Assembly: GCA_943736015.1 (NCBI GenBank)
Contig: OX031059.1
Span: forward strand, 21,508,501 to 21,572,500
Direction: 5' to 3'
From: Tridacna crocea
Taxonomy: Eukaryota; Mollusca; Bivalvia; Cardiida; Cardiidae
Length of the DNA stretch: 64,000 nucleotides
Shown here piece by piece: positions 28,701 to 43,700 of the stretch. Position numbers and translations under genes: made by a program. Position 1 is the first letter of the stretch; every line of letters begins with the position of its first letter. The notes beneath the pieces are model-generated. The model worked only from the letters and a program-made list of their open reading frames with translations, was not told the origin of the DNA and did no database searches.

Positions 28701-31700
28701 TTCCTCCTTTTCACACAATGCTTTCTTTTCTTTTCAATACAAAGTTAATGTAACCCTTTGAGAAACATTTAAATGCCATCTGCAAATGCTTTTGTTATGG
28801 AAGATTCTAATTTCTTTTTTAATTAAGTGAATCATTAAAATATTGTACCAGATTAACCTTTTACCAAACAATTCCCATTTTTAATGACCCAGAGATAGAT
28901 GCCTTTTGAAAATATAGGAAAAGAAGTAAGTGGTGGTAACCAGCATTTTCTCCTTTTCCCACAATGTTTTCTAACCTGCTTGAAACAAAATTCTGATTCA
29001 CATTTATTTTTTGATATGTGATTGCTTTTAATTTGGATTGCTGTAATTTTTTTTCATTTAGTAAAGAGTTAAAAATTCACCTGAAAATAAAGATTAAACA
29101 TTCCAGTGGAAAACACAGTGATATTGCAAAACTTGGTCCCTTGAGCTTAGAGAATAAGGTTTGTCCCAGAAAATGTACCAAACTAACTTTTGGGATTTAA
29201 TTGTTTGCTACATTCATAATACATTCATGTTTCATTGACTTAAAAGCCGTGGATTGTTTGATAAAGTGTTAAAGCTGATCTTGTATTTCCACAAGCCTTT
29301 GAAAACATCATTTAAAGAAAAGAAATTACTAGCATTTTCTTTTTTCACAAGAATGTTTTCTTCCCTTTCAAACCAAAATTTGAATATTTAGGTCTGATTT
29401 AAACTTTTCTAAAACCTTGGTTTTCAAGGTCTTGAAAAAGAAACCTTTTGAAAACATCATGGGAAAAAGAGACAAGATGGTCATGAAATCGCTCACCTGA
29501 GTCTATTGACCAAACATGAACCATTTTCAATGTAGTTTCCCAGTGACCTAGTTTTTATCAGACATTACCCATTATCAAACGCTTTTGAGATATCAATAAG
29601 ACAAACATTCTGACCAAGTTTCATGAGCATTGGACTGAAAATGTGGCCTCTACAGCCTACAAAAGGTTTTTCTAAGATTTGACTACGTGACCTAGTTTTG
29701 GATCCAACAATTACCCATTATCAAACTCTTTTAAGGCATCACCAAAACAAACATTCTGACCAAGTTTGAAGAGTATCAGGCAGAAAATGTGACCTCTAGA
29801 GTGTACACAAGGTTTTTCTAATATTGACCCCGTGACCTAGTTTTTTATTCCACATGACCCATTTTCATACTCATTCAAGGTATCACCAAGACAAATATTA
29901 TGAACAAGTTTCAGGAGTATCAGACTGAATATGTCTCCTCCAGAGCATACATTAGATTTTTATAACATGACCCGTTTTCAACTTCATCCATGTTATTATC
30001 AAGGCAAACATTCTGACCAATTTTCAAGAGTGTTGGACTAACAATGTGGCATCCAAAGCGTTGGTTGGTTGTTGGTTTCATTGGGGTTTAAAGCCACTTT
30101 AACAGCTTAGGTCATATCATGGCAGTCGGTGACGAACATGTCTTTCCTGGATTTTGAACACCAGTACTAACACAACTTTCTTTCCAAAGCCACAGATTAC
30201 TTTTCTCACATGCTTCAGCAGAGGTGAGAGGCGAAAATACGCCAGAAAGAGGCATCAGAGCGTATACAAATTTTTTTTAAGATTTGACCTGGTAACCTAG
30301 CTTTTGACCCAACATGACCCATTTTCAAACTCATCCAAAATATCATCAAGACAAAAATTCTGACCAACTATCAAGAGTTTTGGACTGAAAATGTGGCCCC
30401 TGGAGTGTGTACAAGGTTTTCCTAACATTTGACTCGGTGACCTAGTTTTTGACCCAACATGACCCATTTTCAAACTCATCCAAGATATCATCCAGACAAA
30501 TATTCTAACTGCCAGAATTTTGGACTGAAAATGTGGCCTCTAGAGCGTACACAAGGTTTTTCTAAGATTTGACCTAGTGACCTAGTTTTTGATCCGACAT
30601 TTTCAAACTTATCCGAGATATAATCAAGGCAAACATTCTGACAAACTTTCATCAAGGCAAACATTCTGACCAACTTTCATGAGTATCAGACTGAAAATGT
30701 GGCCTCTACAGAATACACAAGGTTTCTATAAGATTTGACCTAGTATTTGACCCAACATGACCCAATTTCGAACTCACCCAAAATATTATCAAGGCAAATA
30801 TTCTGACCAACTTTCATGAATATCAGACTGAAAATGTGGTATCTAGAGCGTACACAGGGTTTTTCTATTTGATCTAGTGACCTAGTTTTTGACCCGACAT
30901 AACCAAATTTCAAAATCGTCCGAGATTTCAACAAGGCAAACATTCTGACCAAGTTTCATGAGTATTCGATAAAAAATGTGGCCTCTAGAGCGTACACAAG
31001 GTAAAGAGTTGACAACAGATGACGTATGACCGACACAGCACTATCACAATAGCTCACTCTGGCACTTCGTGCTCAGATGATCTAAAAATGCTGATGACAA
31101 GCATTTTCTCCTTTTCACACAATGTTTTCTACCCTCCTAGAACAAATTTCTGTTTTTGAGTTACGCTTATTTTGGCATCTCAAAATGTTTTCGATTTGGA
31201 CCAGTCTAATATTTTATCATTTGGTAAAGAGTTGAGATATGGCCAATAAATACTTCTAAAATGAGCCACTCTACTAAAACTCTCTTGATTAGTATAAAAC
31301 TCATACCTGCAAGTTTCTGGTTCCAAGTTTTTTCAAGAACCATTTTAAACCTGTCTGCAAGACCATTTCCAACAGCTGAATGGACATTCACAGCTTGATT
31401 CAGATTAAATGAGAAAGCCATCTGCAATCTGTTGGTTTCCATAGAAACTGTAGATAACTTTACTTCATCCAATCCTTTGGACTGAAGAGATGTTTGTAGC
31501 TCTGTTAGATTGAGGGATGCAGAAGTCATAGATTCCACAACAGTGCCATTTACAGAGAGGAAATAATTCAGCTGCCAGTAGCTGTGTCTGCAAAGCAAAA
31601 AGAAGAGTAAAATTCAGCTGCCTGTAGCTCAGTTTCAAGAAATAAAACTGAAGCAAATTGTTACTAGTAAATGAGTGGCACTCTGGCAAAAAAGGGGCTA

Positions 31701-34700
31701 ATGCATGTCTCTGCTGCATTAAACCATGCACGACAAAACATAATATGGATCCATATGGCCCGCAACATGCAAAAAGGGATAATAGGACATTTGCATAAAG
31801 CTTTGTCTCAGATCAGACAGCACAGTCAGTGCAAGCTAATCCGAGGCGACACTATCCGTTTTTATTTAATTTTCACTTTTGTCCAAGTTTAATGTTGTAC
31901 AAAATTTAATGTCTTAATATACCATCTCAGATTAGCTTGCTCAGACTGGGCAGGCTGCTCCAAGCCAACACTTGACGCAACTGTCCGAATGCCAGTTTTA
32001 GAGCATTGTACGCCACATATGGACAGTCCTTTTTGTCCAACAGCCAACAAAAAAATTTTAGCAAGATACACTTAACCCCTTTTTCAAGAGCATAATTCTT
32101 TTAAAATCATTTACCACAATCAGTTCCTATAAATCTCAAGCAGGACAGTAACAAATGAATCCATGTGCAATGTAAAGAAAATTCAAAAATGCATTTATAT
32201 GGAGAAATAATTCTGTAAAGAATTGATATAAAATATAATGAAAACCAAAATAACAACTTTATAAAGTATTTTTTTCTTTAACTCTTTACCACACAATCCT
32301 GACTTTTAATGACCCTTAGTACAGAGGCTTTAGTAAACATTGTGGAAAAAGGAGAAAATGGTGGTAACCAGCATTTTCTCCTTTTTCAACAATGATTTCT
32401 ACCCTTCCTGAACCAAATTTGTAAACCTAAGTCACATTTATAATGTCATCTGCAAGTGCTTTCCATTGTAACAAGTTTAAAATTTTGTCATATGGTAAAG
32501 TGTTACCATATGCTTTATGTGTGCATTTATTTAAACCATTACCACACAATCCCTACTTTTGACGCCCCTGAGAAAGAAGCCTTTAGAAAACATTGTGGGA
32601 AAAGGAGAAAATGCTGGTAACCAGCATTTTCTCCTTTTCCCACAATGTTTTCTACCCTTTAGAAAACAAATTTCAAATTTTCAGTCACTTTTATTTTGTC
32701 GCCTGCAACTGTTTTCAATTTGGACCAGTCTAAAATTTTCTTGTGTGGTAAAGAGATAAACCATTACAGCTTTTTGCAGCACAATCCTGAGATTTAACAA
32801 CCCTTTGAAAAATAAGTTTTACAATTATTGTGGAAATAAAAGAAGAAAATACAATACTGCTGTAATTATAGCCTGTAGAGCAGATGCAAGCTAAAAGCTG
32901 ACATGTGACACCTTATACAGCATGATTACAAAGCTCACCTTGAGTACATCATGTGCAGGTGAGCTGATAAAAAGGTTAGTAAAATGACTGACATATCTGT
33001 ATCTTACCCCTCAGCATCAATGACCTCCTCTTGACCGGTTATGTTGACAGACACATGATTACCTTGGTATTCTGAAAGAAATAAAAAAAAAATGCCACTC
33101 CCCCACTAAAACACAGACAAATGTGCATTCAAACTTCTACTCAGATTTCATCTGAGGGAAGCAAGAAAATTGGTCTCTAACAGCATGTGAAACTGAACCC
33201 TTTACCAAACAATTACCTGCTTTTACAACCCAGAGGAGGATGCCTTCTGAAAACATTGTGGGAAAAGGAGAAAATGCTGATAACCATCATTTTCTCCTTT
33301 TCCCAATGTTTTCTACTCTTCTAAAGTCAAGTTTCAAGTTTTGAGTTACTTTGTCCTCTCTAAATGCTTTAGATTTGGGCCAGTCTAAAATTTTGTGGTT
33401 TGGTAAAGAGTTAAATGCAAATACAATTACATAAATCTAAGAAGGAGTTTAGCAAAACAATAGATGCTTTACCCTTTCCAGTACCACAGTCAATGGCATA
33501 CATGACTTGAGACCAAGGAGCCATGAGTCTGAATTCCCAGCATGTCCAATTTCTTTCTGAGAACCAATTATTACTGCAATCGGATTCATTCCTCTCTGAC
33601 TGCTGGTCATTGTTTCCAAGGTAAATAAATGGGCTTAACGCTTTCCCACACAATCCCTGCTTTTGACGATCCTATAGCCTATAGAATCCATTGTGGGAAA
33701 AGGAGAAAAATGCTGGTTATCAGCATTTTCTCCTTTTCAAACAATGTTTTCTACCCTTTTACTACATTTTCTACAATTAAAGCAACTTTGAATTTTAGTC
33801 TGCAAATTAATGCTTTGGATTTGGAAGGGTCTAAGTTTTCTCATTTGGTAATGGGTTAACCAAAACACTATAAAAAATTTACAAACATGACGTTGCAATG
33901 ATTTAAACCTTTTTTTTTGACTGAAAATGTTGATTGGGTTCCTTTTAGCACTGTTACAGCTTAACCCATTACCACACAATCCCTACTTTTGACGCCCCTG
34001 AGATAGAAACCTTTTGAAAACACTGTGGGAAAAGGAGGAAATGCTGGTAACCAGCTTTTTCTCCTTTTCCCACAGTATTTTCTACCCTTCCCAGAACAAA
34101 TTTCTATTTTTCAGTCGCCTTTATTTTGTCTTCTGCAAATGCTTTTGATTTGGACCAGTCTAAAATTTTCTTGTGTGGTAATGAGTTAATGGTAGCCAGT
34201 CATAGCCATTCATTTAGAGAAATAAGGTTGTTAACTATGGCGTTATTATTACCTGAAGAACTATTCCAGGTGGTTTCCAGGACATTTTCTAGTTGAGTAA
34301 TGGTGTCTGTAGAGACCTTGTGAGAGAGAAGCAGGTGAAAACTGTCCCGATATTTGTACAACTGTCTATGTGAAACATCCACTATATTGTAGGTCTGGTT
34401 CTTGTAATCTGTAAAAGGTAGATAGAAAAAAAAGCTAAGTACAGGCGCAGTCTGACCTCCATGTTTTACAACTTTTGTCTAGGCATTGATTTGCAATATT
34501 CAGCTTTGATTTCTTTTTTTCTTACATATATTGGATCAGCATAGGAAAATTAATCTTCAGCTTACTTTTCTTTATAAAAGTAATATGTTTTCACAGTGGT
34601 TTGTAGAATGCCTTAGGAACTTGAAGTGAATCATGGCTTTTTTCATGTTTTGAAGTGTAATCTGTCAGTAAGTGCTTTCAATCTGAAAAGTCAAACCTTG

Positions 34701-37700
34701 AATGAGGCTCTTGCATTGGGATTTCTTTTTCTAAACGGATAGAAAACAATATGTATGAATACTGACTGGTAAAGTTCAATGAGAGCTGTGAATAGTTGAG
34801 AGGAGCCATTCCAACTACAGGCACGGTCTGACCTCCATGTTTGATAAAATACACCACTCTCCACACCTTGTTTCCACCAGCGTCAATAAACTCTTCGTTA
34901 CGACCAAATGTCACAGATATTTGGTCTGTCATATCTGTAATAGACAGGGATCATATTTACTATTCTGGCTTTTTTCAGACTACAAAATTTCATTTATGTA
35001 ATCACAAAATACCCCTGTACTATACAATTTTGAGTTTAAAAGACACTGGGAAAGAAATCTTTTGAAAAAATTTTGGGAAAAGGAGAAAATGCTGCTAACA
35101 ACATTTTCTCCTTATCCTGTAATATTTTCTAACCTTCCATTGACAATCAAATCATGTACGGGTGTAGTTCATTACATTGTGTCACAGGGTGTTTATGAGA
35201 CACATTATATTAAATGCATACATTTCGTTCATTTCATCCAATCAGAATATTTTCCCTTGACAGAAATATATTTTTAAAGTCTGGAACTCAAGTCTGTGAA
35301 GACTGTAAAATAGGCTTTTCTGGGAATAGCTAGCAGACACTTCCCAAGGCATTTCTTGAGCCATATTGACATCCAGAGGGAGTTTTTTTAAATGAAGGAA
35401 ACAGAAAGTCGGCTAGGCTGAGGTAGGGAGAATAAGGTGCACCACCTTTTCTGTTTCAAGGAAGTTCTAAACAGTTGCAGACTTGTAAGCAGCTGTATTG
35501 TCATGAATAAGATTAAGGTCCTTTATCTGGTTCTAGGTCTCCATTTTTCATAGTTCTTCTTCGCTTTTGAAATAATATTGAGCAATTGGACCATCTGATT
35601 AATAAATAAGGCATATAAAACTTTTCCAACGCTTTCTATACTTTTTTCTATGAGTGCCTTAGCTTGGTCTTTGTGCAGCCACTGTTTATTATTGATGCCT
35701 CAGTAGGGCTCAAAATGATAAATCCAGGTTTCATCACCTGTATACAGTTCTGGGCCTGTATTCATCAACCACTCTTGAGAATATTCTTGGCACTATTCCC
35801 CAAGATTTTCTACACATGTAAGTAACACAAATTCTGATTGGCTACATCAAATGGTTTAGCTAATCAGAAGTTGGATTACTTTCATATAGAGAAAACTCCC
35901 GAGAATAAGACAAAGACTGTGCTTAAGAAAAGTTGGTGAATACAAGCCCGGATTGCTCATTGGCCCACATATTTGGCGCAAATACTGGTGTAGTTCCCAG
36001 AAAGCAGAATCGTGAGAGATTAGTTTAAGCTTTAAGAACTTGTTTCTCAATGGATGTGAAATAAATATGTTTAAATTAAATCAGATTACAAAATTTTAAT
36101 CTTCTTCATTTTGAATGCATTTTGCAGGCTAAAAATCAAATGTACTTTACTAATGAGATCTGTCTGCAGAAGGATAGAAAACATTTTTTGGGAAAGGAGA
36201 AAATTCTGGTTACCGTTTCCAACAGTGTTTTCAAAAACTTATTATTCAGAACTACTACTACAAAGTTAAGAGAGCATTAACCCATTACCACACAATCCCT
36301 ACTTTTGACAACCCTGAGAAAGAAGCCCTTGGAAAATATTATGGGAAAAGGAGAAAATGCTGGTAACCAGCATTTTCTTCTTTTCCCACGTTTTATACCC
36401 TTTTTAACTCAAATCTAAATAATTCATTCACTTTTATTTTGTCATCTGTATATTCTTTCGATTTGGACAAACCTAGAATTTAGATGTTTGGTAATGTGTT
36501 GAACCAGAAAGTTTTGCAAGAACTGAGTCCTAACAAATGGCTTTTTTTTCAGTGTTGTTTTTCCCTATCTAAATAATAATCAGTCAGGTCCATATTTTGT
36601 AACCACTTTAACTTGTCACTAATTTGTGTATGTGACTGCATTTGGCATTCTGATAAATGCCATGTTCAAAACAGTCTCCAAATGTTTAATATGTATTTAG
36701 AACAAACTGATCTTGTTGCCTTGTTCATGGTGTAGAGGTATAATATTTGGACACATGATCCCAAAGTAAATGTCCTATAAAATCTTTAATCATCATAGAT
36801 CTATAAATAGTTCACGTAAGGAAACAGAATATTGATCAAGTGACAAGTTGATCATGAGTTGGTTTCACTGTATTTTTTTTTTCTTACAGAATATCCACTT
36901 CCTCCAAATCCCCGACATTTTGGGTAAAAATCTTCATTATTGCCCCTTAAAGATAATATTTCTTTGAAAGTAACTCACTTGGATAAATCATTTCTATTTG
37001 CCTTTTGATAGACATTTCTAACTTTTCCTGTGATTTTCTATCTATCTTATGATCAAGATAGATAAAGAAACCATTCTGTTCATATCTAGTGTAGCATCCA
37101 GCAACTTTCTGGGTTACATGATACTGTCCATTGGGTCCATTGACAGGCCTTAGAGATGTGATGTCTACACCTAGTTCTTCTCGTGAATCTAGGGTTGTGT
37201 TGCCTTTGGTAACATAGTAAATGATCTCCCAATGAGATTTCCTGTCAATAAAAACAGACAAAGCAAAGGCATTAACCCTGTACAAAAAGACTGAGTTGTA
37301 ACAATATCTATTTTGTGGAATATTCTAAAAATAAAAGGCCCTGTTGAAACTGTGACTATGGGTCTATCAACTAAGAAAAAACATCCTTTTATCTCATATA
37401 GCTCTCTAAGAGTTCAACATTAATTATATGTTGGCAATCCATGCTTATCTCTTTATCAAACGAAAAAAATTTGGACTAGTCCAAAATAGGGCTCCGTACC
37501 GGTACTCGATATATATCGAAAACCGGTATTTTACGTTCGATAGATATATCGGATCGAACGTTTCTGTATCGAACAAAATATCGATCATCAAAAGAAAATA
37601 AAAGTAAAGCATATAAATACCCAATTTAGTTGTTTTTAACGGCAAAATTCATTACGAGTTTTACTTTAGGTAATCTCTAAAGTCGAGTAGTCGTAGAGGT

Positions 37701-40700
37701 AGGTGTGGCTACCTGGGAAACTTACAACCAATCGAAATGCGTCATTCTTTATTACTCGCCCTGTACCCGTTGCACAATGGATGACAATTAGCTAATACCC
37801 CTATTCTCGTTCTCCCGTCATGTTGTTTGAAATCTGCAAATTATGCATCAATCAGCAGATTGCAGACAAATTTACGCTGATAATTGGTCAATATAGTTGA
37901 TTAAAGAAAGGTAATGAATTTCTCGTGATGTGATCGAGAGGTAGCGATGGAAATAATTGAAACCGTGACCTTTCAACCTTCCTAAGATTTTATTTGGTCG
38001 ATCTTTTAATATTTCCGAAAAATGTGGCTCGAAAATCAAATCTCTTTTTCCATTATCTGATTATCTGAAATCAGTGTTCCGACTCGCGTAAATTATTGTG
38101 TAAATCATTTTATAGACTTGAAATTTGCATAACAAATGTTAATCACACGCGAGACCTCATGTTAGACAAAAAGGACAAAAAGGCCATTATCTGTTTATCG
38201 TAAGTAAAATAACAGGTTTTGATGCTAGTTCTAATCCTTATTGAGAAATCTATGTCGAATCATGCGAACATACCTATCCAGAAATTAACACGCATGAAAA
38301 ATTGTTCGGTGAAAAAAAAACACGGAAACCCATGACACAACAAAATGTCTCCTTGACATTGTCCGATCAGAGTCATCTTAGATTGTCTTTTCAGCTTTTT
38401 AATGAGTAGTAAATGTAGATCTAGTTAGAATTCATATTAATTTAGGCCTACATAATTATGAAATTTCAATACAATCTAGAAGTGTTAAATTTGCGGTATT
38501 TTGTTTTTCAGGTATGCTGAAAAAAAAACAAACACAATTTTAGCATTTTTTTCTTTCTTTTATTGAAAATTGAAATATCATATGATATATCGAATATCGA
38601 TCATTTTGTATCGATACAAATATCGTATCGATCAAACTGACCGATACGGAGCCCTAGTCCAAAATGAGAGCATTAGCAGACGACAAAATAAATGTGAATC
38701 AAAAATAGAATATTGATATTGAAAGGGAAGAAAACCTTGTTGGAAAAGAAGAAAATGCTGGTTACCAGCATTATCTTCTTTTAGCACCATGTTTTCAAAA
38801 GCTTTCCTTCTCAGGGTCGTTAAAATTCGGGATTGTGTGTTAAAAAGTTAACAAGGATATTTTCAAAGCTGTGGTGATTCGCATTTAAAATATTAGCAAA
38901 ACAAATCTCTTAAAGTCTTGTAACTTAATAAAAACTTTTTCTGAAAACATAGAAGGAAACGAGAGTCAATACACTTTCTCCCTTTCTAAAGATAGTCTAC
39001 CTTTTCAACTTTTTAACGCACAGTTCTGAGTTTTAACAACCTTGAGAAGTAGGCCTTTTGAAAACGTTGTGGGAAAATGAAAAAATGCTGGTAACCAGCA
39101 TTTTCTCCTTTTACCATAATGTTTTCTAACAATAAAATACAAATTCCATCATTTGTGTACTATAAATATTATTTTTCTGCCAAGTGCTCTTAAATTGGAC
39201 CTGTCTAAAATTTTGTCCTATGGGAAAGAGTTGAAAACAATTTTTATCCTTTTTAGCAACATTTGATTTTTCATCTGCAAATACTTTGAATACGGACCCG
39301 TCTTAAACATTGTCATCTTGTTAAGATTTAGGCTATGGAAAACAGACAAGGCATGAACAAAAAAATGAGAGAGAAAACTAATCTATTTACCCATGCTCAT
39401 CTATAATTTCTTCTTGGGATACTACATCAACTGAAACATTCTGCCATTCTGCAATAAAGCGAATTGCAATGTTACTATAAAAAATAATACACTGCAAGAG
39501 CTTTATGAAGGTCACTGGAAAAATATTTAGAAAGAAACTTTAAACCTTGTAACCTTGAACTCTGATTTATTTATACAGTGCAGATCAAAGTTAAACTTGA
39601 CAGAACATTGCAGTCTGATATTATATCTACACTGTTCTCTTTGGCACATATTCTAGCAAAAAAAGTTTTGGAACCACAAAAGCTGCATCTTTTATTTGAC
39701 AATTTTATTTGTTTGGCACTACTAGGGATGAAATACATACCAGTTATCATTTTATTGTATTTTATGTAACTAGCTTTTTTTGCTTTTGGAAAAGCAAGGC
39801 AAATTTTGAGCATATAAGTAAACAAGATAAGTTCCAAACTTTGAAAAAATTCACTCTATAAAACATTCTTGACCCAAATCTAGCTCAAGAACAGGTTAAC
39901 GTATAGCATTCTTAGGCCCATTGACATCAAAGGTCATACTGTGCGCACTTTCAAGAGACTATGTGCTATAATGCTAAGTATGATACACCATGATTTGCTT
40001 TTGCCAATGAGAAATTGTGTTACTCTCTAAACTTATGAATTATAGAGAGCATTTTAGATGAGTTGGTAACTAACTGAAGACATGAATAAGTAGCATTATT
40101 TAAAAAGTCTGCAATAGACTTACTAGAAATATTCTGCCACGCTGTCAATAAACTCTGTTGAAATTCAGCCAGACCAGATTGCGTCACCTTGGTATCCACA
40201 AGTACAGAGTAGTGTTTGGAAAAGTCTTTATAGTCTGTGGTGTTATTGACAACCTTGTAAACCTGACCTTCACCACCTGTGATATTAGATATGGCTCCTG
40301 ATAAAAGGTCAAGGTCAATGGGCTCCTTTTGGGTTGCAGGAACAAAGGAATTGTTTACAAATAACATGAACTGGACTTTCCATATACTTGACCTGAAAAA
40401 AAGGTTAGACATGCATAATTCTCCATCCCCTCGAAACAGTATAATACCCTTTACACACAATTCTCTCTTTATATCCTGTACCACACATTTGAGATTTAAT
40501 TACCATGAGGTAAAATGTTTTTGAAAACATTGCAGAAACAGTATTTTCTATTTTCTATTTTTCTCACGTTTTCTACCCTTTAACAGACATATACATGTAC
40601 CATCATTTGGGCCACACTTAATCAAGACTCTGCTATTGCTTTTAATATGAAGGAGTAGAAAACAATGCAGAATAGGGAAAATATAAATGCAATTATCTTT

Positions 40701-43700
40701 GTTCTCTACCTTCTGACATCTGAGTCTTCTGCAAATGCTTTCAAAAAGGACAAGTTAAAAATTTTATGTTTGGTCATCAAGATACAGAGTCAATGAGCTC
40801 TATTCAAAGAAGTATTCAGTTTGTTTTAGTCTCACTGAACCTAAAATTTTATTTATCACTGAATAAGAAAAGGCCATACCTGGCAAATCATTATACAAAG
40901 AAAGACATATGTTAGAAAAACCATTTGTTTCAATGGTATTTCCTTAACCCTTTCCCAAACAAGCCCTGGTTTTTACGTGTCTGCAGTACAAGTCTTTTGA
41001 AAACACTGTGGGAAAAGGAGAAATTGTCGTAATGAGCAATTTCTCCTTTTCCCACAGTTTTCTACCCTTTAGGAGAACTTTCTGCCAGAGAAAAATTGCT
41101 CATTACGTGCAATTTCTCCTTTTCCCACAGTGTTTTCTATCCTTTAGGAGAACTTTCTGCCATTTTCATCAAATTTAAAATTGTTGTCTGCAAACTCTTT
41201 CAGTTTTGAAGAGTCTAAAATAAGTCATTTGGGAAAGGGTTGATTAGCTTTGTAGCCTCTAAATGTAATTCTAGAATGCATGCTAGAGACTTGTACAGTC
41301 TTGTAGGAGTGTCACATGATCAACTGCACATGTCAATTATGAGAATTTGTATTCAAATCAGTATGATGATGTCACATCTGATGTAATAAGAACAGGCTGG
41401 GTTACAATGCAAACAGATTGTTGCAAACAACCATCCTGGTATGTAAAGGTAAAAAATTGAATCTTTTTATATAATTAAGTGCTCATTTTTTATTGTTGCA
41501 AAGAAAAAAATCATACTCTAGATCAGGTTGTGTTAACTTTATTTGTAGTTTAAAAGAAATTTTGACTGAGCCATCGACAGCTTATAGTTCTTAGGCAGAG
41601 AACAGATTTCAGACTTGTCCCTAATGAAAGCATTTCCAGATTATAACTTCAATCTGGCTGATATGACAAGCTCTGTCACAGATAAAAAACAAGAGGACCA
41701 TGATGGTCCTATATCGCTCACCTGAGTACTAAGCTGTAAAATCAAACTTGTGACCCCTGGGCAGGGCCAATTTTGACCCCAGGGGCATCCTAAGAAAAAA
41801 AAACTTGCTAGAGGTACACTAGGAGATGCAACTTAAAAAATATCAAAGCTCTATACCTTCTAGTTTCAGAGAAGTAGAATTTTAAAGTTTTCCTTCTTTG
41901 TTCATATGTTTCGAACTTGTGAACCCTGGGCAGGGCAAGTTTAGACCCCAGGGGCATCGTATGAAGAAACTTTGTAGAAGTCCACTAAAAGATGCTACAT
42001 ACCAAATATCAAAGCTCTACGCCTTCTAGTTTCAGAGAAGAATAATATTGACATTTTCCTTCTTTGTTCCTATGTTTCGAACTTGTGACCCATGGGGCAG
42101 GGCAAGTTTTGACCCCAGGAGCATCATATGAACAGACATTGTAGAAGTCCACTAGGAGATCCTATTTACCAAATATAAAAGCTCTACATATTCTAGTTTC
42201 AGACAAGAAAAATTTTCAATTTTTCCTTCTTTATTTCTATGTATTAAACTTGTGACCCCCAGGGTGGGGCCAGTTTTGACCCCAGGGACATCATATGAAC
42301 AATCTTGGTAGAGGTCCACTAGGAGATGCTACATACCAAATATCAAAGCTCTACATATTCTAGTTTCAGAGAAGAAGATTTTCAAAGATTTCCTTCTGTG
42401 TTCCTATGTTTCAAAATTGCGACCCCCGGGACGGGGCCAGTTTTGACCCCAGGGACATCATATGAACAATCTTGGTAGAGGTCCACTAGGAGATGCTACA
42501 TACCAAATATCAAAGCTCTACATATTCTAGTTTCAGAGAAGAAGAATTTCAAAGTTTTCCTTCTTTGTTCCTATGTTTCAAAATTGTGACCCCCCAGAGC
42601 GGGGCCAGTTTTGACCCCAGGGATATCATATGAACAATCTTGGTAGAGGTCCACTAGGAGATGCTACACACCAAATATCAAAGCTCTACATATTCTAGTT
42701 TCAAAGAAGAAGATTTTCAAAGTTTTCCTTCTTTGTTCCTATGTTTCAGAATTGTGACCCCCGGGGTGGGGCCAGTTTTGACCCCAGGGACATCATATGA
42801 ACAATCTTGGTAGAGGTCCACTAGAAAATGTTACATACCAAATATCAAAGCCCTGCAACTTCTAGTTTCAGAGCAGAAGAATTTTAAAGTTTTCCCTCTT
42901 TATTCCTATGTTTCAAACTTGTGACCCCCGGGGCGGGGCCATTTTTGACCCCAGGGACATCATATGAACAATCTTATTAGAGGTCCACTAGGAGATGCTA
43001 CATACCAAATATCAAAGCCCTGCACCTTCTAGTTTCAGAGAAGAAGAACTTTAAAGTTTTCCTTCTTTATTCCTATGTTTCAAACTTGTGAGCCCCGGGG
43101 CAGGGCCAGTTTTGACCCCAGGGACATCATATGAACAATCTTGGTAGAGGTCCACTAGGAAATTCTACATACCAAATATCAAAGCCCTGCACCTTCTAGT
43201 TTCAGAGAAGAAGAATTTTAAAGTTTTCCTTCTTTGTTCCTATGTTCCAAACTTGTGACCCCCGGGGCGGGGCCAGTTTTGACCCCCGGGACATCATATG
43301 AACAATCTTGGTAGAGGTCCACTAGGAGATGCTACATACCAAATATCAAAGCTCTACGCCTTCTAGTTTCAGAGAAGAAGATTTTCAAAGATTTTGCTAT
43401 TTTTTTCCTTTCGGTTGCCATGGCAACCAGAATTATGGGTGGAATTCAATCTCTTGAACAACTTTGGTAGAGCTTCACCCAAGGAATATCCCTGCCAAGT
43501 TTCATCAAGATTGGCCCAGTGGTTTAGGAGGAGAAGATGTTTAAAGAAATTGTGGACGATGGACGACGGACGCCGGACATTGAGTGATCACAAAAGCTCA
43601 CCATGAGCACTTCGTGCTCAGGTGAGCTAACAAAACATTGTGGGAAAAAAGAGAAAATGCTGCTTTTCAGTATCTTCATCTCTTCCAGTCTTGCTTTTGA

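Noticed and set aside
33411..33653. 80-codon minus-strand ORF rich in N, S and W
   Set aside because: It overlaps an inverted SINE-like repeat and a MITE end, lacks the module pattern and has no fitting splice phase.
39571..39837. Overlapping ORFs on both strands near 39.6-39.8 kb
   Set aside because: No module motif, no splice borders in phase with e14 or e15, and the region includes a piece of the AGATCAGACTGCACA repeat.
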